This document shows positions 1-7,532 of a stretch of DNA of 64,000 bases, one piece after another. The first letter of the stretch is position 1; each line of letters starts with the position of its first letter. The DNA comes from Natribaculum luteum. GTDB taxonomy: Archaea > Halobacteriota > Halobacteria > Halobacteriales > Natrialbaceae. The position numbers and the translations under genes were made by a program. The DNA lies in NCBI RefSeq assembly GCF_023008545.1, contig NZ_CP095397.1, positions 744,001 to 808,000 of the forward strand, in the 5' to 3' direction. The notes under the pieces were generated by a model. It worked only from the letters and a program-made list of their open reading frames with translations. It was not told the DNA's origin and made no database searches.

Positions 1-528
1 AAATCGGAACTCGTCGCCGGTCTCTCTGGGACGAATCCGACGACGGGAAACTTCCGGGGAACCACCGTCGATGTCGAACGATACGAGTCGGACGAGTTCG
101 TCTTCGTCGACACACCCGGCATCCTGCTCGGGACGGACACCGAGACCACCCGAGCGGCGATCAGAGCCGTCGAAGAGACTGATACGGTACTACTCGTCGT
201 TCGCGCGACGAACATCGACGATGACCTCGAAGACCTGCTGCCGCTGGTGCAGGGAAAAGTCGGTGCGATCGCAGTGACGTTCTGGGACAAAGTGGCGAAC
301 CCGACCGAAGCACGTACTGAACTGGACGCGCTCGCCGACGACCTCGGAGTCCCGCTCGCTCCGGTGGACGTGCGAAACGTCTCCCGCGTCGCAACTGACG
401 GCGGCAGTACTGCAGTCGACGGAACCGATCACAGGCACCTCGTCAGCGCGCTTCACGACGTCGACGAGTTCCCGGGGCTGCTCACGCCTTCAATTCAGAG
501 AATCTCATTCGTCGAGACTTCCAGATGA
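1..528 (+). CDS. FeoB-like GTPase domain protein, 5' end cut by window edge
   Basis: The reading frame is open from the first base, so the N-terminus and most of the P-loop (only its final Lys-Ser remains) lie outside. What is seen is a TRAFAC G domain: a switch I-like GNFRGTT, a G3 motif DTPG, and a TFWDK that takes the place of the usual NKxD/NMxD. The GNFxGxTV spacing is that of FeoB G domains, but no membrane permease part follows; the frame stops after about 175 residues. The stop overlaps the next ATG. Its neighbours (P-loop ATPase, flavoproteins, CobW remnant) suggest a metal-linked GTPase; the ferrous iron role is inference. Confidence 0.55.
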   Translation, partial: KSELVAGLSGTNPTTGNFRGTTVDVERYESDEFVFVDTPGILLGTDTETTRAAIRAVEETDTVLLVVRATNIDDDLEDLLPLVQGKVGAIAVTFWDKVANPTEARTELDALADDLGVPLAPVDVRNVSRVATDGGSTAVDGTDHRHLVSALHDVDEFPGLLTPSIQRISFVETSR

Positions 529-758
529 CACCGACCACCCCGAACTTCAACCACCTTCATAACCGGTTCATGACCGAGAGACACGTTCTAGTCGGAGAGG
601 CTCCCGACCGTCCCGATTACCTTCCTCAGCATCACTGGGAGTATTTCGCCCTCGCAGACGCTGCCCGTGCTGCTGGCTGGGAGCTCGAGGACACGGAGAC
701 TACGCTACGGAACCAGTTGACCTCCTGGTTGGCACGTGTACTTAGGGGTCAAGGGTAA
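525..758 (+). CDS. Small hypothetical protein coupled to the GTPase
   Basis: 77 codons; the start ATG overlaps the stop of the upstream GTPase (ATGA), which suggests translational coupling. An internal ATG at 570 would give a 62-residue form. The body has an aromatic/His-rich stretch (HHWEYFALADAARAAG) followed by an amphipathic helix. I do not recognise a family. It could instead be the remains of a longer C-terminal part of the GTPase after a frameshift, because FeoB-like proteins normally continue beyond this point. Confidence 0.4.
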   Translation: MTPTTPNFNHLHNRFMTERHVLVGEAPDRPDYLPQHHWEYFALADAARAAGWELEDTETTLRNQLTSWLARVLRGQG

Positions 759-891
759 GAGATACCAGTAAGAGAGGACTTCTAGAAGATAAATACTCGA
801 ATAGATGAGGGCTTTCGTACAGAACTACCCCTGAAACCCAGTAAGTGACCAAGATTCATCTGAACTTCCGGAGGAATCGAATTCGGGGGCG

Positions 892-1095
892 CTAATCATC
901 GTCTGCTCCGACAAGAAGTGTTCCATCGACAGCGTCGGCCGTCGCAAGCGCATATGCATCGCCGAGTGCCATCGTATACGCTTCCTTGAGCGCGGCTGCA
1001 CCGTTCCAACACTCTCGAGCATCAAAGACTGTGACACCCAACTCTTCGAGCCGCTCGAGACTTGCCCGGACATCAGCAGGTCTATCTGGCCAATA
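892..1095 (-). pseudogene. PIN-domain (VapC-type) toxin, C-terminal remnant
   Basis: In the frame ending at the TAG at 892-894 about 65 residues read as the C-terminal half of a haloarchaeal PIN domain protein: LERLEELGVTVFDA, then ALGDAYALATA with the conserved acidic residue of the PIN active site, then the usual ending GTLLVGADDD. An in-frame stop at 1096-1098 blocks extension upstream, and the N-terminal acidic residues and any VapB partner are missing. It is a remnant of a toxin-antitoxin locus, not a working toxin. Confidence 0.65.
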
Positions 1096-1189
1096 CTAGG
1101 ACTGAGACGTGCGTTTTCGGACACGAACCACTCAGAAAACGCTACGTCTCATTCCTTCAACCTTATCTGAACACTGCCTGCTCACACAC

Positions 1190-1245
1190 GCTGCAATTAT
1201 TAAGAATAAGTAAAGAAATAATAATTTTGATTATCTTCGGGGTCG
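1190..1245 (+). promoter_or_regulatory. AT-rich promoter region of the P-loop ATPase gene
   Basis: A run of nearly pure A/T (1196-1235, with TTATTAAGAATAAG and AATAATAATTTTG) sits directly before the GTG start at 1246 in otherwise GC-rich DNA. This fits an archaeal BRE/TATA promoter, although a single TATA box cannot be fixed by eye. Confidence 0.35.
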
Positions 1246-1998
1246 GTGTTGCCAACAATCGTGTCGACAACGTCAACGGAGGTCGGAACGGTCGGGAATG
1301 AGCGCGAGACGCATCACATCGCGTTCGTCGGCGATCCAGGCGTCGGCAAGACGACGATCGCCGCGCTCGTCACGGCTCGACTCGCCGAGCGAACGCGCGT
1401 ACAGGTTACCGGTGAGGCAACGCAACTGGTGACCGACCGCGACGTTACCACCGACGGCGCACTCGGTGTCGAGTGGACAGTCGAGGACTGTCCATCGGGT
1501 ACGAAGGCGATCGGATCCCGTGCCGAACGCCTGGATACGGTGTTCGTCGTTGCAACGCCCCAGACGCTCGAGCGCGTCGTGAGGTACGAGCGGGTCGCCA
1601 GCCGACACGACGTCGACTGGTTCCTCCTGGTCAATCGGTTCCGCGAGTCGGCGAGGGATCGACTTCGAACGGTCGACGGACCGGAACTCGCCGAGTACTT
1701 CTACGACGACGAGGAGATATCGTCGGCGATCGCCGACGGACGCGTGCCTGTGCTTTCGGACTGGACCGTCGAGGCGATACTCATCGAAGCCATCCAACCC
1801 GACCGACAGGGAGCCGAGCGAGCACTCGAGGCACTCGAACGTGGCGAGCAGTCGATCGTCGACGTCGAAGTCGAGAAGCGAGGCGATGCTGCTCCGCTCA
1901 TCGACTCGTTCGAAACGGCCGGATACAGCGCGGCCTATTTCGAGTGTAACTGCCGATGCCATGACGGACACGTGCTGGCACGCCGACGACTAGACTGA
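1246..1998 (+). CDS. P-loop GTPase/ATPase with C-terminal Cys/His metal motif
   Basis: 250 residues from a GTG start. Residues 29-36 form a Walker A motif GDPGVGKT, followed by a small Ras/SIMIBI-like domain (VFVVATPQTLERVV, DWFLLVNRF). The C-terminus carries CNCRCHDGH at 234-242, a compact Cys/His cluster able to bind zinc or another metal. The combination resembles nucleotide-dependent metallochaperones (CooC, HypB, COG0523) in concept, but I do not recognise the exact family. It lies between a FeoB-like GTPase and flavoprotein genes; the next gene starts about 70 nt downstream in the same direction, so they may be cotranscribed. Function in metal handling is inferred. Confidence 0.55.
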   Translation: MLPTIVSTTSTEVGTVGNERETHHIAFVGDPGVGKTTIAALVTARLAERTRVQVTGEATQLVTDRDVTTDGALGVEWTVEDCPSGTKAIGSRAERLDTVFVVATPQTLERVVRYERVASRHDVDWFLLVNRFRESARDRLRTVDGPELAEYFYDDEEISSAIADGRVPVLSDWTVEAILIEAIQPDRQGAERALEALERGEQSIVDVEVEKRGDAAPLIDSFETAGYSAAYFECNCRCHDGHVLARRRLD

Positions 1999-2066
1999 AT
2001 GAGAGATAACGAACGTCTTTCCCCGAGCGGAGTGCGGTCCTCTCATCAGTGGATCGGCGGACGACG

Positions 2067-3311
2067 ATGACGGAGGCGGATACCGACGCGGTCGTCACAA
2101 TCGTCGGCGGGGGCGTCCACGGCGTCCATCTGGCGGTTCGTCTACTGGACGCTGAGCTATTAGAGCTGAGTGAGTTACGTATCATCGATCCGGCTGGTCT
2201 GCTTGAGGCGTTTCGCCGACAGTGTCGCCAGTGCGGGATGGTCGAGTTTCGATCACCGTTCGTCCATCACGTCGATACCGATCCGTTCTCGCTTCGGGAC
2301 TTCGCTCGAGCACACGGTCGCGAGGACGAACTCGTGCCGAGCACGGTCGGCGCGGATCGACCGACAGTGTCGCTGTTCTTCGATCACGCCGAGTGGCTCT
2401 GCGATCGGTACGACCTCGAGTCGATCTGGTTGGAGGCTCGGGTCACGGATATCGCCGATCGTCGAGGCGTCGTCGAGATCGAGACGAACCACGGTCGTAT
2501 CGACTCACGGTGGTGTCTCCTCGCTGTCGGGCACGGTGGCTCGTTCACGTACCCGGAGTGGGCAGCGGACCTGGCCTCGACGGAACCGGTGACCCACGTC
2601 TGGGATCCGGGATTCGACCCCGATGCGATTGGGGAGACATCGACCGTCGGAGTCGTCGGCGGCGGGATCACCGCCGCGCAACTCGCGACGACGCTCGCCC
2701 AACCGGGCCGTGACGTGGTGCTGTTCGCCCGAAGCCCGTTTCGCGTGGAGACGCTCGAGGCAAGCACCGACTGGATGCATTTCTCGGGTGCTATCGAGAA
2801 CCTCCACGCACACCCTCCCGGATCGCGTGCTCGCGAGGAACTGGTTTCGGACGCTCGGTACGACGGAACGATGCCCCCGTACGTGTTTCGTCGACTCCAG
2901 CGAGCGCTCGAGCGGAAGCGGGTCGAACTCGAGCAATCGGAGATCACGGTCGCGACGGAAGCCGGTGGAACGGTCGTCGTCACCTGTCGCGACGGCAGCG
3001 CGTTCTGTCTCGACGAACTGATCTGCGCGACGGGGTTCGGATCGCCGTACGATGGCGAACTGTTTCGCCACCTACGCAGAGAATCGTCGCTGCAGACTGG
3101 GTATCATGGGGCACCCGTTCTGGACGACGACACGCTCCGATGGATGCGCCAGGACGAGACGCCCTCGCGAATCGCGGTTTCGGGCGCCGCCGCAGAGCAG
3201 GTCCTCGGTCCGTTCGCTCGAAACGTCATCGGTGCCAGACGTGCGGGAGAGCTGATCGCCGGATCTCTCGAGTCCGACCTCGACGCCGAGAAACGAACAA
3301 CCAAGCTGTGA
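2067..3311 (+). CDS. FAD/NAD(P)-binding flavoprotein (paralogue 1)
   Basis: 414 residues from the ATG at 2067; a GTG at 2049 is in frame but lengthens the end before the beta strand without homology. Two Rossmann motifs are visible: IVGGGVHGVHLA near the N-terminus for FAD and VVGGGITAAQLA near residue 200 for NAD(P), plus the late ATGFGSPY motif typical of flavin monooxygenase-like and lysine/ornithine hydroxylase-like proteins. The conserved HVDTDPFSLRDFA and PPYVFRRLQ segments recur in the convergent gene at 3350-4618, so the two are paralogues. Substrate unknown. Gene context suggests a role linked to metal limitation; that part is inference. Confidence 0.65.
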   Translation: MTEADTDAVVTIVGGGVHGVHLAVRLLDAELLELSELRIIDPAGLLEAFRRQCRQCGMVEFRSPFVHHVDTDPFSLRDFARAHGREDELVPSTVGADRPTVSLFFDHAEWLCDRYDLESIWLEARVTDIADRRGVVEIETNHGRIDSRWCLLAVGHGGSFTYPEWAADLASTEPVTHVWDPGFDPDAIGETSTVGVVGGGITAAQLATTLAQPGRDVVLFARSPFRVETLEASTDWMHFSGAIENLHAHPPGSRAREELVSDARYDGTMPPYVFRRLQRALERKRVELEQSEITVATEAGGTVVVTCRDGSAFCLDELICATGFGSPYDGELFRHLRRESSLQTGYHGAPVLDDDTLRWMRQDETPSRIAVSGAAAEQVLGPFARNVIGARRAGELIAGSLESDLDAEKRTTKL

Positions 3312-3349
3312 ACTGAATCGAACCTTGTTCGTCGTCGTACCGTACTCGA

Positions 3350-4618
3350 TCAGTCGGACGCACCCATTCCGGACGCCGATTCGCTCGTGCCATCCGCCTC
3401 GGAACGGTGACGGCGGTGTTTGATGGCAGCCGTGATCCGATCGCCGGCTCGTCTGGCACCCGGAATGTTGGGCGCGTACGGGCCGACTGCCCCGAGGGCG
3501 AGCGCTCCGGAGACATACAGCGGAACGAACCAGCCGTCGTCGCGCTGCCAGGCGAGTGTGTCGTCGTCGAGAACGGGCATCCCTCGATACCCTCGAGCCA
3601 GTTCGAGTTCGTCGGCGATTCGATCGACGAACGGGTGATCGAACACGGGTTCGAATCCAGTCGCGAGAACGACGCGGTCTCCGAGCAACTGCAACCCGTG
3701 ATCCAGGGAGAGCCGAACCGACCCGTCTTCGACCGTCGCCGAGTCGACCGCACCCTGTGCGAGCGTAAGCTCGCCCTCGTTGATCCGGTTCCCCAACTCC
3801 TGATAGAGGTACGGTGGAATCGTCGCAGCGTTTCTAGCATCCGAAATCACCTCGAACCGGTCACTCGATCCCGGTGGGTGTATGTGGAGGGTTTCTTCGA
3901 CGTGTGACCAGTTGATCCACGGCGGATCCGCCTCGGAGACCTCCCACTCGAGCGGATGCCGTGATAGCAAGGTCACCGACTCTGTCTCGCTCAGTTCACA
4001 CGCGAGTTGCGCGGCCGTGATGCCGCCGCCGACGACGATCGTTCGATCGGCCGACGCGTCGGGGTCGAACCCCTCCCAGATGTGTTCGACGCCATCGAGA
4101 CCGGCGGCCCAGTCGGGCCACCGATAGTGCCCGCCGTGGCCAATCGCCAAGATGCAGTAATTGGTATCGATGGGACCTTCGGTTGTCTCGAGCCGAAGAC
4201 CCGTCCCATCGGGGAGTTCATGTATCGCATCAACGGCGGCCCGACGATGCAGCGAGCCGAGATTCTTTCGATCGATCACGTAGTCCGAGTAGTCCAAAAA
4301 GAGGTCGAGCGACGGCCTCGGTGGGTAGTCGACCGTCGGAACGAGTTCGTCCTCGCGATCGTTCGCTTCGGCGAAACTCTCGAGCCCGAACGGTTCGGTT
4401 CCGACGTGGTGAACGAACGTCGATCGAAGTGCCTCCATGCCGCAGGCCTTTGCCTTCTCACGGAATGACGCCAGCAATCGGTCGTGGGGATCGACGATGA
4501 GAACGTCAGATCTGTCGAACGGAGCGTCTTCGAGGAGACGTTGGGCGAGGTACGTGCCGTGGATCCCTCCTCCGACGATGATGCAGCCGAATTCACGGGT
4601 TGGGTTGCCTGTCGTCAT
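3350..4618 (-). CDS. FAD/NAD(P)-binding flavoprotein (paralogue 2)
   Basis: 422 residues, convergent with paralogue 1 with a gap of about 38 nt. It has the same architecture: IVGGGIHGTYLAQRL for FAD, VVGGGITAAQLA for NAD(P), and VLATGFEPVF near residue 320. The HVGTEPFGLESFA segment and PPYLYQELG match the paralogue. The C-terminus ends in a basic and Ser-rich tail after GARRAGDRI. The gene diverges from a CobW/COG0523 remnant across a 103-nt AT-rich spacer. In known haloarchaeal genomes such proteins are annotated only as FAD/NAD(P)-binding; the reaction is not known from the sequence. Confidence 0.65.
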   Translation of the reverse strand: MTTGNPTREFGCIIVGGGIHGTYLAQRLLEDAPFDRSDVLIVDPHDRLLASFREKAKACGMEALRSTFVHHVGTEPFGLESFAEANDREDELVPTVDYPPRPSLDLFLDYSDYVIDRKNLGSLHRRAAVDAIHELPDGTGLRLETTEGPIDTNYCILAIGHGGHYRWPDWAAGLDGVEHIWEGFDPDASADRTIVVGGGITAAQLACELSETESVTLLSRHPLEWEVSEADPPWINWSHVEETLHIHPPGSSDRFEVISDARNAATIPPYLYQELGNRINEGELTLAQGAVDSATVEDGSVRLSLDHGLQLLGDRVVLATGFEPVFDHPFVDRIADELELARGYRGMPVLDDDTLAWQRDDGWFVPLYVSGALALGAVGPYAPNIPGARRAGDRITAAIKHRRHRSEADGTSESASGMGASD

Positions 4619-4721
4619 ATGAGATACGTCGCGTCAGTGCTCGAAGACAACCCTCTATAGTTAATAAGAACTTGGATATTATACTAGTATGTATTATTTC
4701 GAAGAATGGTATTAGCAACGT
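4619..4721. promoter_or_regulatory. Divergent promoter spacer between flavoprotein and cobW remnant
   Basis: This AT-rich spacer contains TTAACTATAGAG on the minus strand about 45 nt upstream of the flavoprotein ATG, and TATTATACTAGTATG on the plus strand upstream of the CobW start. Both look like archaeal TATA boxes. A shared metal-responsive regulator is possible but no clear operator is seen. Confidence 0.35.
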
Positions 4722-4850
4722 ATGGAAGAGCAGACGATCCCGGTGACGGTGCTCTCCGGGACACTCGGTGCCGGCAAGACGACCACGCTCAATCACGTCT
4801 TGGGCGAGAGCGGCGACCGCGATCTCGCCGTTCTCGTCAACGATATGGAT
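4722..4850 (+). pseudogene. COG0523 (CobW-like) GTPase, N-terminal remnant
   Basis: The first 43 residues are a clear COG0523 start: IPVTVLSGTLGAGKTTTLNH (Walker A) and DLAVLVNDM. Full proteins run to 350-400 residues with a CxCC motif; here homology stops after NDMD. The frame continues through about 95 nt of sequence I do not recognise and then antisense through a nuclease remnant, stopping at 5001. The gene is therefore cut by a deletion or rearrangement. These GTPases are zinc or cobalt metallochaperones in known systems. Confidence 0.7.
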
Positions 4851-4942
4851 ATACTGCGAGCTTGCATCGCCTACGAAAACCAGCACCAACAACGCGTCCC
4901 GATTCTCCGATTGCTCGAGACGCGGACTAACGAACTCCGCTC

Positions 4943-5286
4943 ACAGGATATGGATCGCCGTTCTGCTCGAGGCGGTCAGCGTACTTTTGGGCGGGACTGG
5001 TAAACCGACCTGTCGTGACGACCATTCCGCGCTTGGGTCCGTCGAAGTCAAACGTCGCAATGGCTGAATGAAGTTTCTGTACGACTGGCCGTCCAACAGT
5101 CCCTGTATGCTTACACTCGACAACAATCGCTCGCCGAGTCCCGTCGACGACCTCTTCCATCAGAATATCTCGCCCCTTATCAGCCGTTTTTGCGGCCTGC
5201 CGGACGTTTTCGTAACCGAGATTTCGGAAGACATCCTCCATCAGGTCCCCGAATTCGAACCCAGAGAAATTATCCAAGACAGCCAT
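4943..5286 (-). pseudogene. Mrr-type restriction endonuclease, N-terminal domain only
   Basis: About 115 residues of an Mrr_cat PD-(D/E)XK domain: FEFGDLMEDVFRNLGY, then KGRDILMEE, then VVECKHTG (the E-x-K catalytic pair), then VVTTGRF and a helix. These proteins act on modified or foreign DNA. Homology ends at about DPYPV (near 4945), exactly where the unrelated 4851-4944 stretch begins; a short out-of-family tail follows. The C-terminal half normally found in this haloarchaeal family is absent, so the gene is truncated by the same rearrangement that cut the cobW gene. The start codon and upstream spacer look intact. Confidence 0.65.
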
Positions 5287-5366
5287 TTCGGAGATATTCA
5301 GAACACATCACTTAATTGCCAAATATATTCTGAGTCGCTTGAGTGTATCAAATAGTTAGGGGTAGT

Positions 5367-5414
5367 GTTGGGTATTCACCCAACGTACTTTTGATGTTGG
5401 GGAACATCCCAACA
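5367..5414. promoter_or_regulatory. Two stacked inverted repeats upstream of the toxin gene
   Basis: GTTGGGT-attc-ACCCAAC (5367-5384) and TGTTGGG-gaacat-CCCAACA (5395-5414) are two perfect 7-bp inverted repeats sharing the GTTGGG core, 10 nt apart and ending 8 nt before the toxin ATG. This layout fits an autoregulatory operator bound by the winged-helix partner encoded by the second gene. Confidence 0.6.
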
Positions 5415-5422
5415 GATGGAGG

Positions 5423-5737
5423 ATGGGCCATGAACTTACGCATCGGTATACCCACGTCGAAGCCGGACTCGTTGAAAACGTCGTCATACGACGTACGACC
5501 GATACAAACACCTACCCGTCCGGCTGGAAATACACACTCCACTTGGGCACGCTACAAGACCTGACGCTCATCCGCTACGACAACGCTCACGAAGATGCCA
5601 AAGGCCATGAACTCCACACTGCTGCTGGCGATACTGATCTCGAGTTTCCTGGAATGGAGGAACTCCTCGTTGAGTTCTGGGCCAATGCTGACGAATACTG
5701 GGACACCACTGGCGGCAATCCGCCACGTCCCTATTGA
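5423..5737 (+). CDS. TumE-like (DUF6516) toxin of a type II toxin-antitoxin pair
   Basis: 104 residues, highly charged, with a beta-rich body (WKYTLHLGTL, TLIRYDNAHEDAKGHELH) as in the DUF6516/TumE family. In known pairs the toxin is followed by a DNA-binding partner, as here: the next gene starts 24 nt downstream. A GGAGG lies immediately before the ATG, too close for ordinary use, so leaderless initiation is likely. Two inverted repeats just upstream are probable operator sites. The assignment rests on sequence look and gene order; the molecular target is not visible. Confidence 0.6.
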   Translation: MGHELTHRYTHVEAGLVENVVIRRTTDTNTYPSGWKYTLHLGTLQDLTLIRYDNAHEDAKGHELHTAAGDTDLEFPGMEELLVEFWANADEYWDTTGGNPPRPY

Positions 5738-5761
5738 AAACTGCATACACCACACCAACCG

Positions 5762-6181
5762 ATGACCACGCTTCACATCACCGTCGGCGATCGAGCACAG
5801 GTTCGTAAGGACACTCTCCAGTTCATTCAAGACGCTGAAGCTGATGAACTAGATCAGAGTGATGAGCAGGCAGTCCTCCAGTTCGGTACCTACGACGATC
5901 TCGTTGACAGTCTCACACCACTGCGTCTAACTCTCATCCAAGCAATCGCCAAAGAGCACCCCTCCAGTATGCGTGAAGCTGCACGACTCGTCGATCGCGA
6001 TGTCTCCGATGTTCATGCAGACCTGAAGCACCTCGAGGTGCTGGGTATTCTCGAGCTTGAGGAAGGTGGCCCTGGTGGCGCGATACAACCAATCGTCCCA
6101 TTCGACAAAATAGAGATGCATATCGACTACCCCCTCCTTGACGACGGCGACGCTGACAGTGCTCCTGCCAGCGCAGATTAG
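5762..6181 (+). CDS. HVO_A0114-like winged-helix DNA-binding protein, probable antitoxin
   Basis: 139 residues. The middle (about 45-105) is a MarR/ArsR-like winged helix: LTLIQAIAKEHPSSMREAAR, then DVHADLKHLEVLGILEL, followed by a short wing. The acidic C-terminus (DDGDADSAPASAD) is probably disordered. This family regularly pairs with TumE-type toxins in haloarchaea. It would neutralise the toxin and repress the operon through the inverted repeats at 5367-5414. About 280 nt of DNA with no convincing gene follow it. Confidence 0.65.
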   Translation: MTTLHITVGDRAQVRKDTLQFIQDAEADELDQSDEQAVLQFGTYDDLVDSLTPLRLTLIQAIAKEHPSSMREAARLVDRDVSDVHADLKHLEVLGILELEEGGPGGAIQPIVPFDKIEMHIDYPLLDDGDADSAPASAD

Positions 6182-6463
6182 TCTTCCGGTTTACTTATCT
6201 GTTCACCGACACGAAGCGCTCGCAGAAGTTGAATCACTGCTGATCGGGACTGCGTACGATGCATAATACATACCTAGCGTCTCCCTGAACGAGAGCGGAG
6301 CACCAGACGACGTGCCGATCAAAGTGGAGACCCCTGCGCCCACTGACTGACGACTCTCTAGCTGCTCGAGTCCGGCGTCTTTTGTGAGACCCACTGAGGG
6401 GCGGAGGTTTTCTCGAGTTCAGTCCGATTCGGTCCGATTCGACTCGAGAAGCGGTGATCGAAT

Positions 6464-7417
6464 ATGACTACGAGCAGAAGCTCCCGGGAAACGTTCGACG
6501 ATTCGGACACCCGGAACAACGAGATGCACAGCACGATCGAAACATGGATCCAGGACCTCGTCAATGAGGTCGATGACGCCGTCTCGAGCGAGCAGTTCAA
6601 AGAATGGTTGGACGTCCAGAGTCGCTTCCACGACTACTCGCACCGAAACACGCTGTTGATCACACTCCAGTGTCCACACGCGACACGCGTTGCCGGCTAT
6701 CGAACATGGCAAAACGAGTTTGACCGGCACGTCAAAGAAGGGGAGACGGCGATCTAGATCTGGGCACCCATCATCGCGAAACAGTGTCCTGACTGTGGAA
6801 ACTCGCCGTCGTATCACGAGCGCAGTGACTGTGAATACGATGAAACCCCCCCGGACAGCTGGGAAAAGGGACTCGTGAGCTTTCGGCCAGCAGCCGTCTT
6901 CGATATCTCACAGACTGACGGCGAGCCACTGCCCGACCTCGAGACAGAAGCGAAAGGTGACGCTGACGAGTTAGTTCCCGCACTCCTCGAGGCGACAGAC
7001 ACACTCGAAGTAGACGTCGAGGTTGTATCACCTCAAGACTGGTCGCATGGGAACGCCAAAGGCGTCTGCCAGTATCAGCCAGCAGAACAGCCACGCGTCG
7101 CCGTCCGTGATCGCGAGAACGACGCTGATCTCGCTATCACGCTCGTTCGCGAGTACGCACATGCGCTGTTACACAGCGGCGTAGACGACGAGGCTGAGCG
7201 ATCAAAGCGCGAACTCGAGGCCGAAGCGGTCGGCTACATCGTTGGGCGGTACTTCGAGTTGGATAACAGTGGATCAGCGTTTTACCTCGCCGCGTGGCAC
7301 GGTGACGAGCCGGAGACGATCCTTAACCGGCTTGAGTGGATCCGTTCGACTGCCCAGGAGATCATCGACGTCGTCAGCGAGGTAATCGACGATGAGCGAT
7401 CGGGTGCTTCTTTTTGA
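6464..7417 (+). pseudogene. ArdC-like antirestriction protein, broken by an in-frame stop and a lost His
   Basis: One reading frame runs through the whole span except for a TAG at 6755-6757, right after the ssDNA-binding N-terminal domain (TRVAGYRTWQNEFDRHVKEG). The rest has a CPDCG zinc pair, the linker, and the metalloprotease-like domain. The expected zinc motif HEYAHALLH reads REYAHALLH at about 7150: the first His is Arg (one base change from His). The acidic third ligand region (EAEAVGYIVGRYF) is kept. ArdC proteins protect incoming plasmid DNA. Two independent lesions indicate decay. An alternative start downstream of the stop could still yield the 180-residue C-terminal part. Confidence 0.7.
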
Positions 7418-7532
7418 GGATCTTCAGGACAGGCGTTTGTAATGGTTTTTTATATTATAAATCAGTGGAGTGAATCCCCGAACTGGATACTGATCACTCT
7501 AACAGCGGAAGTGGTGGGGTAGTGAGTATATA

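Noticed and set aside
6182-6463. Short frame VHRHEALAEVESLLIGTAYDA after the antitoxin gene
   Set aside because: It has no start, no identifiable family and under 30 codons; it could be a remnant but cannot be supported.
6755-6757. In-frame TAG in the ArdC-like gene as a pyrrolysine or recoding site
   Set aside because: No pyrrolysine genes or insertion structure are visible, and the gene has also lost a zinc ligand, so decay is simpler.
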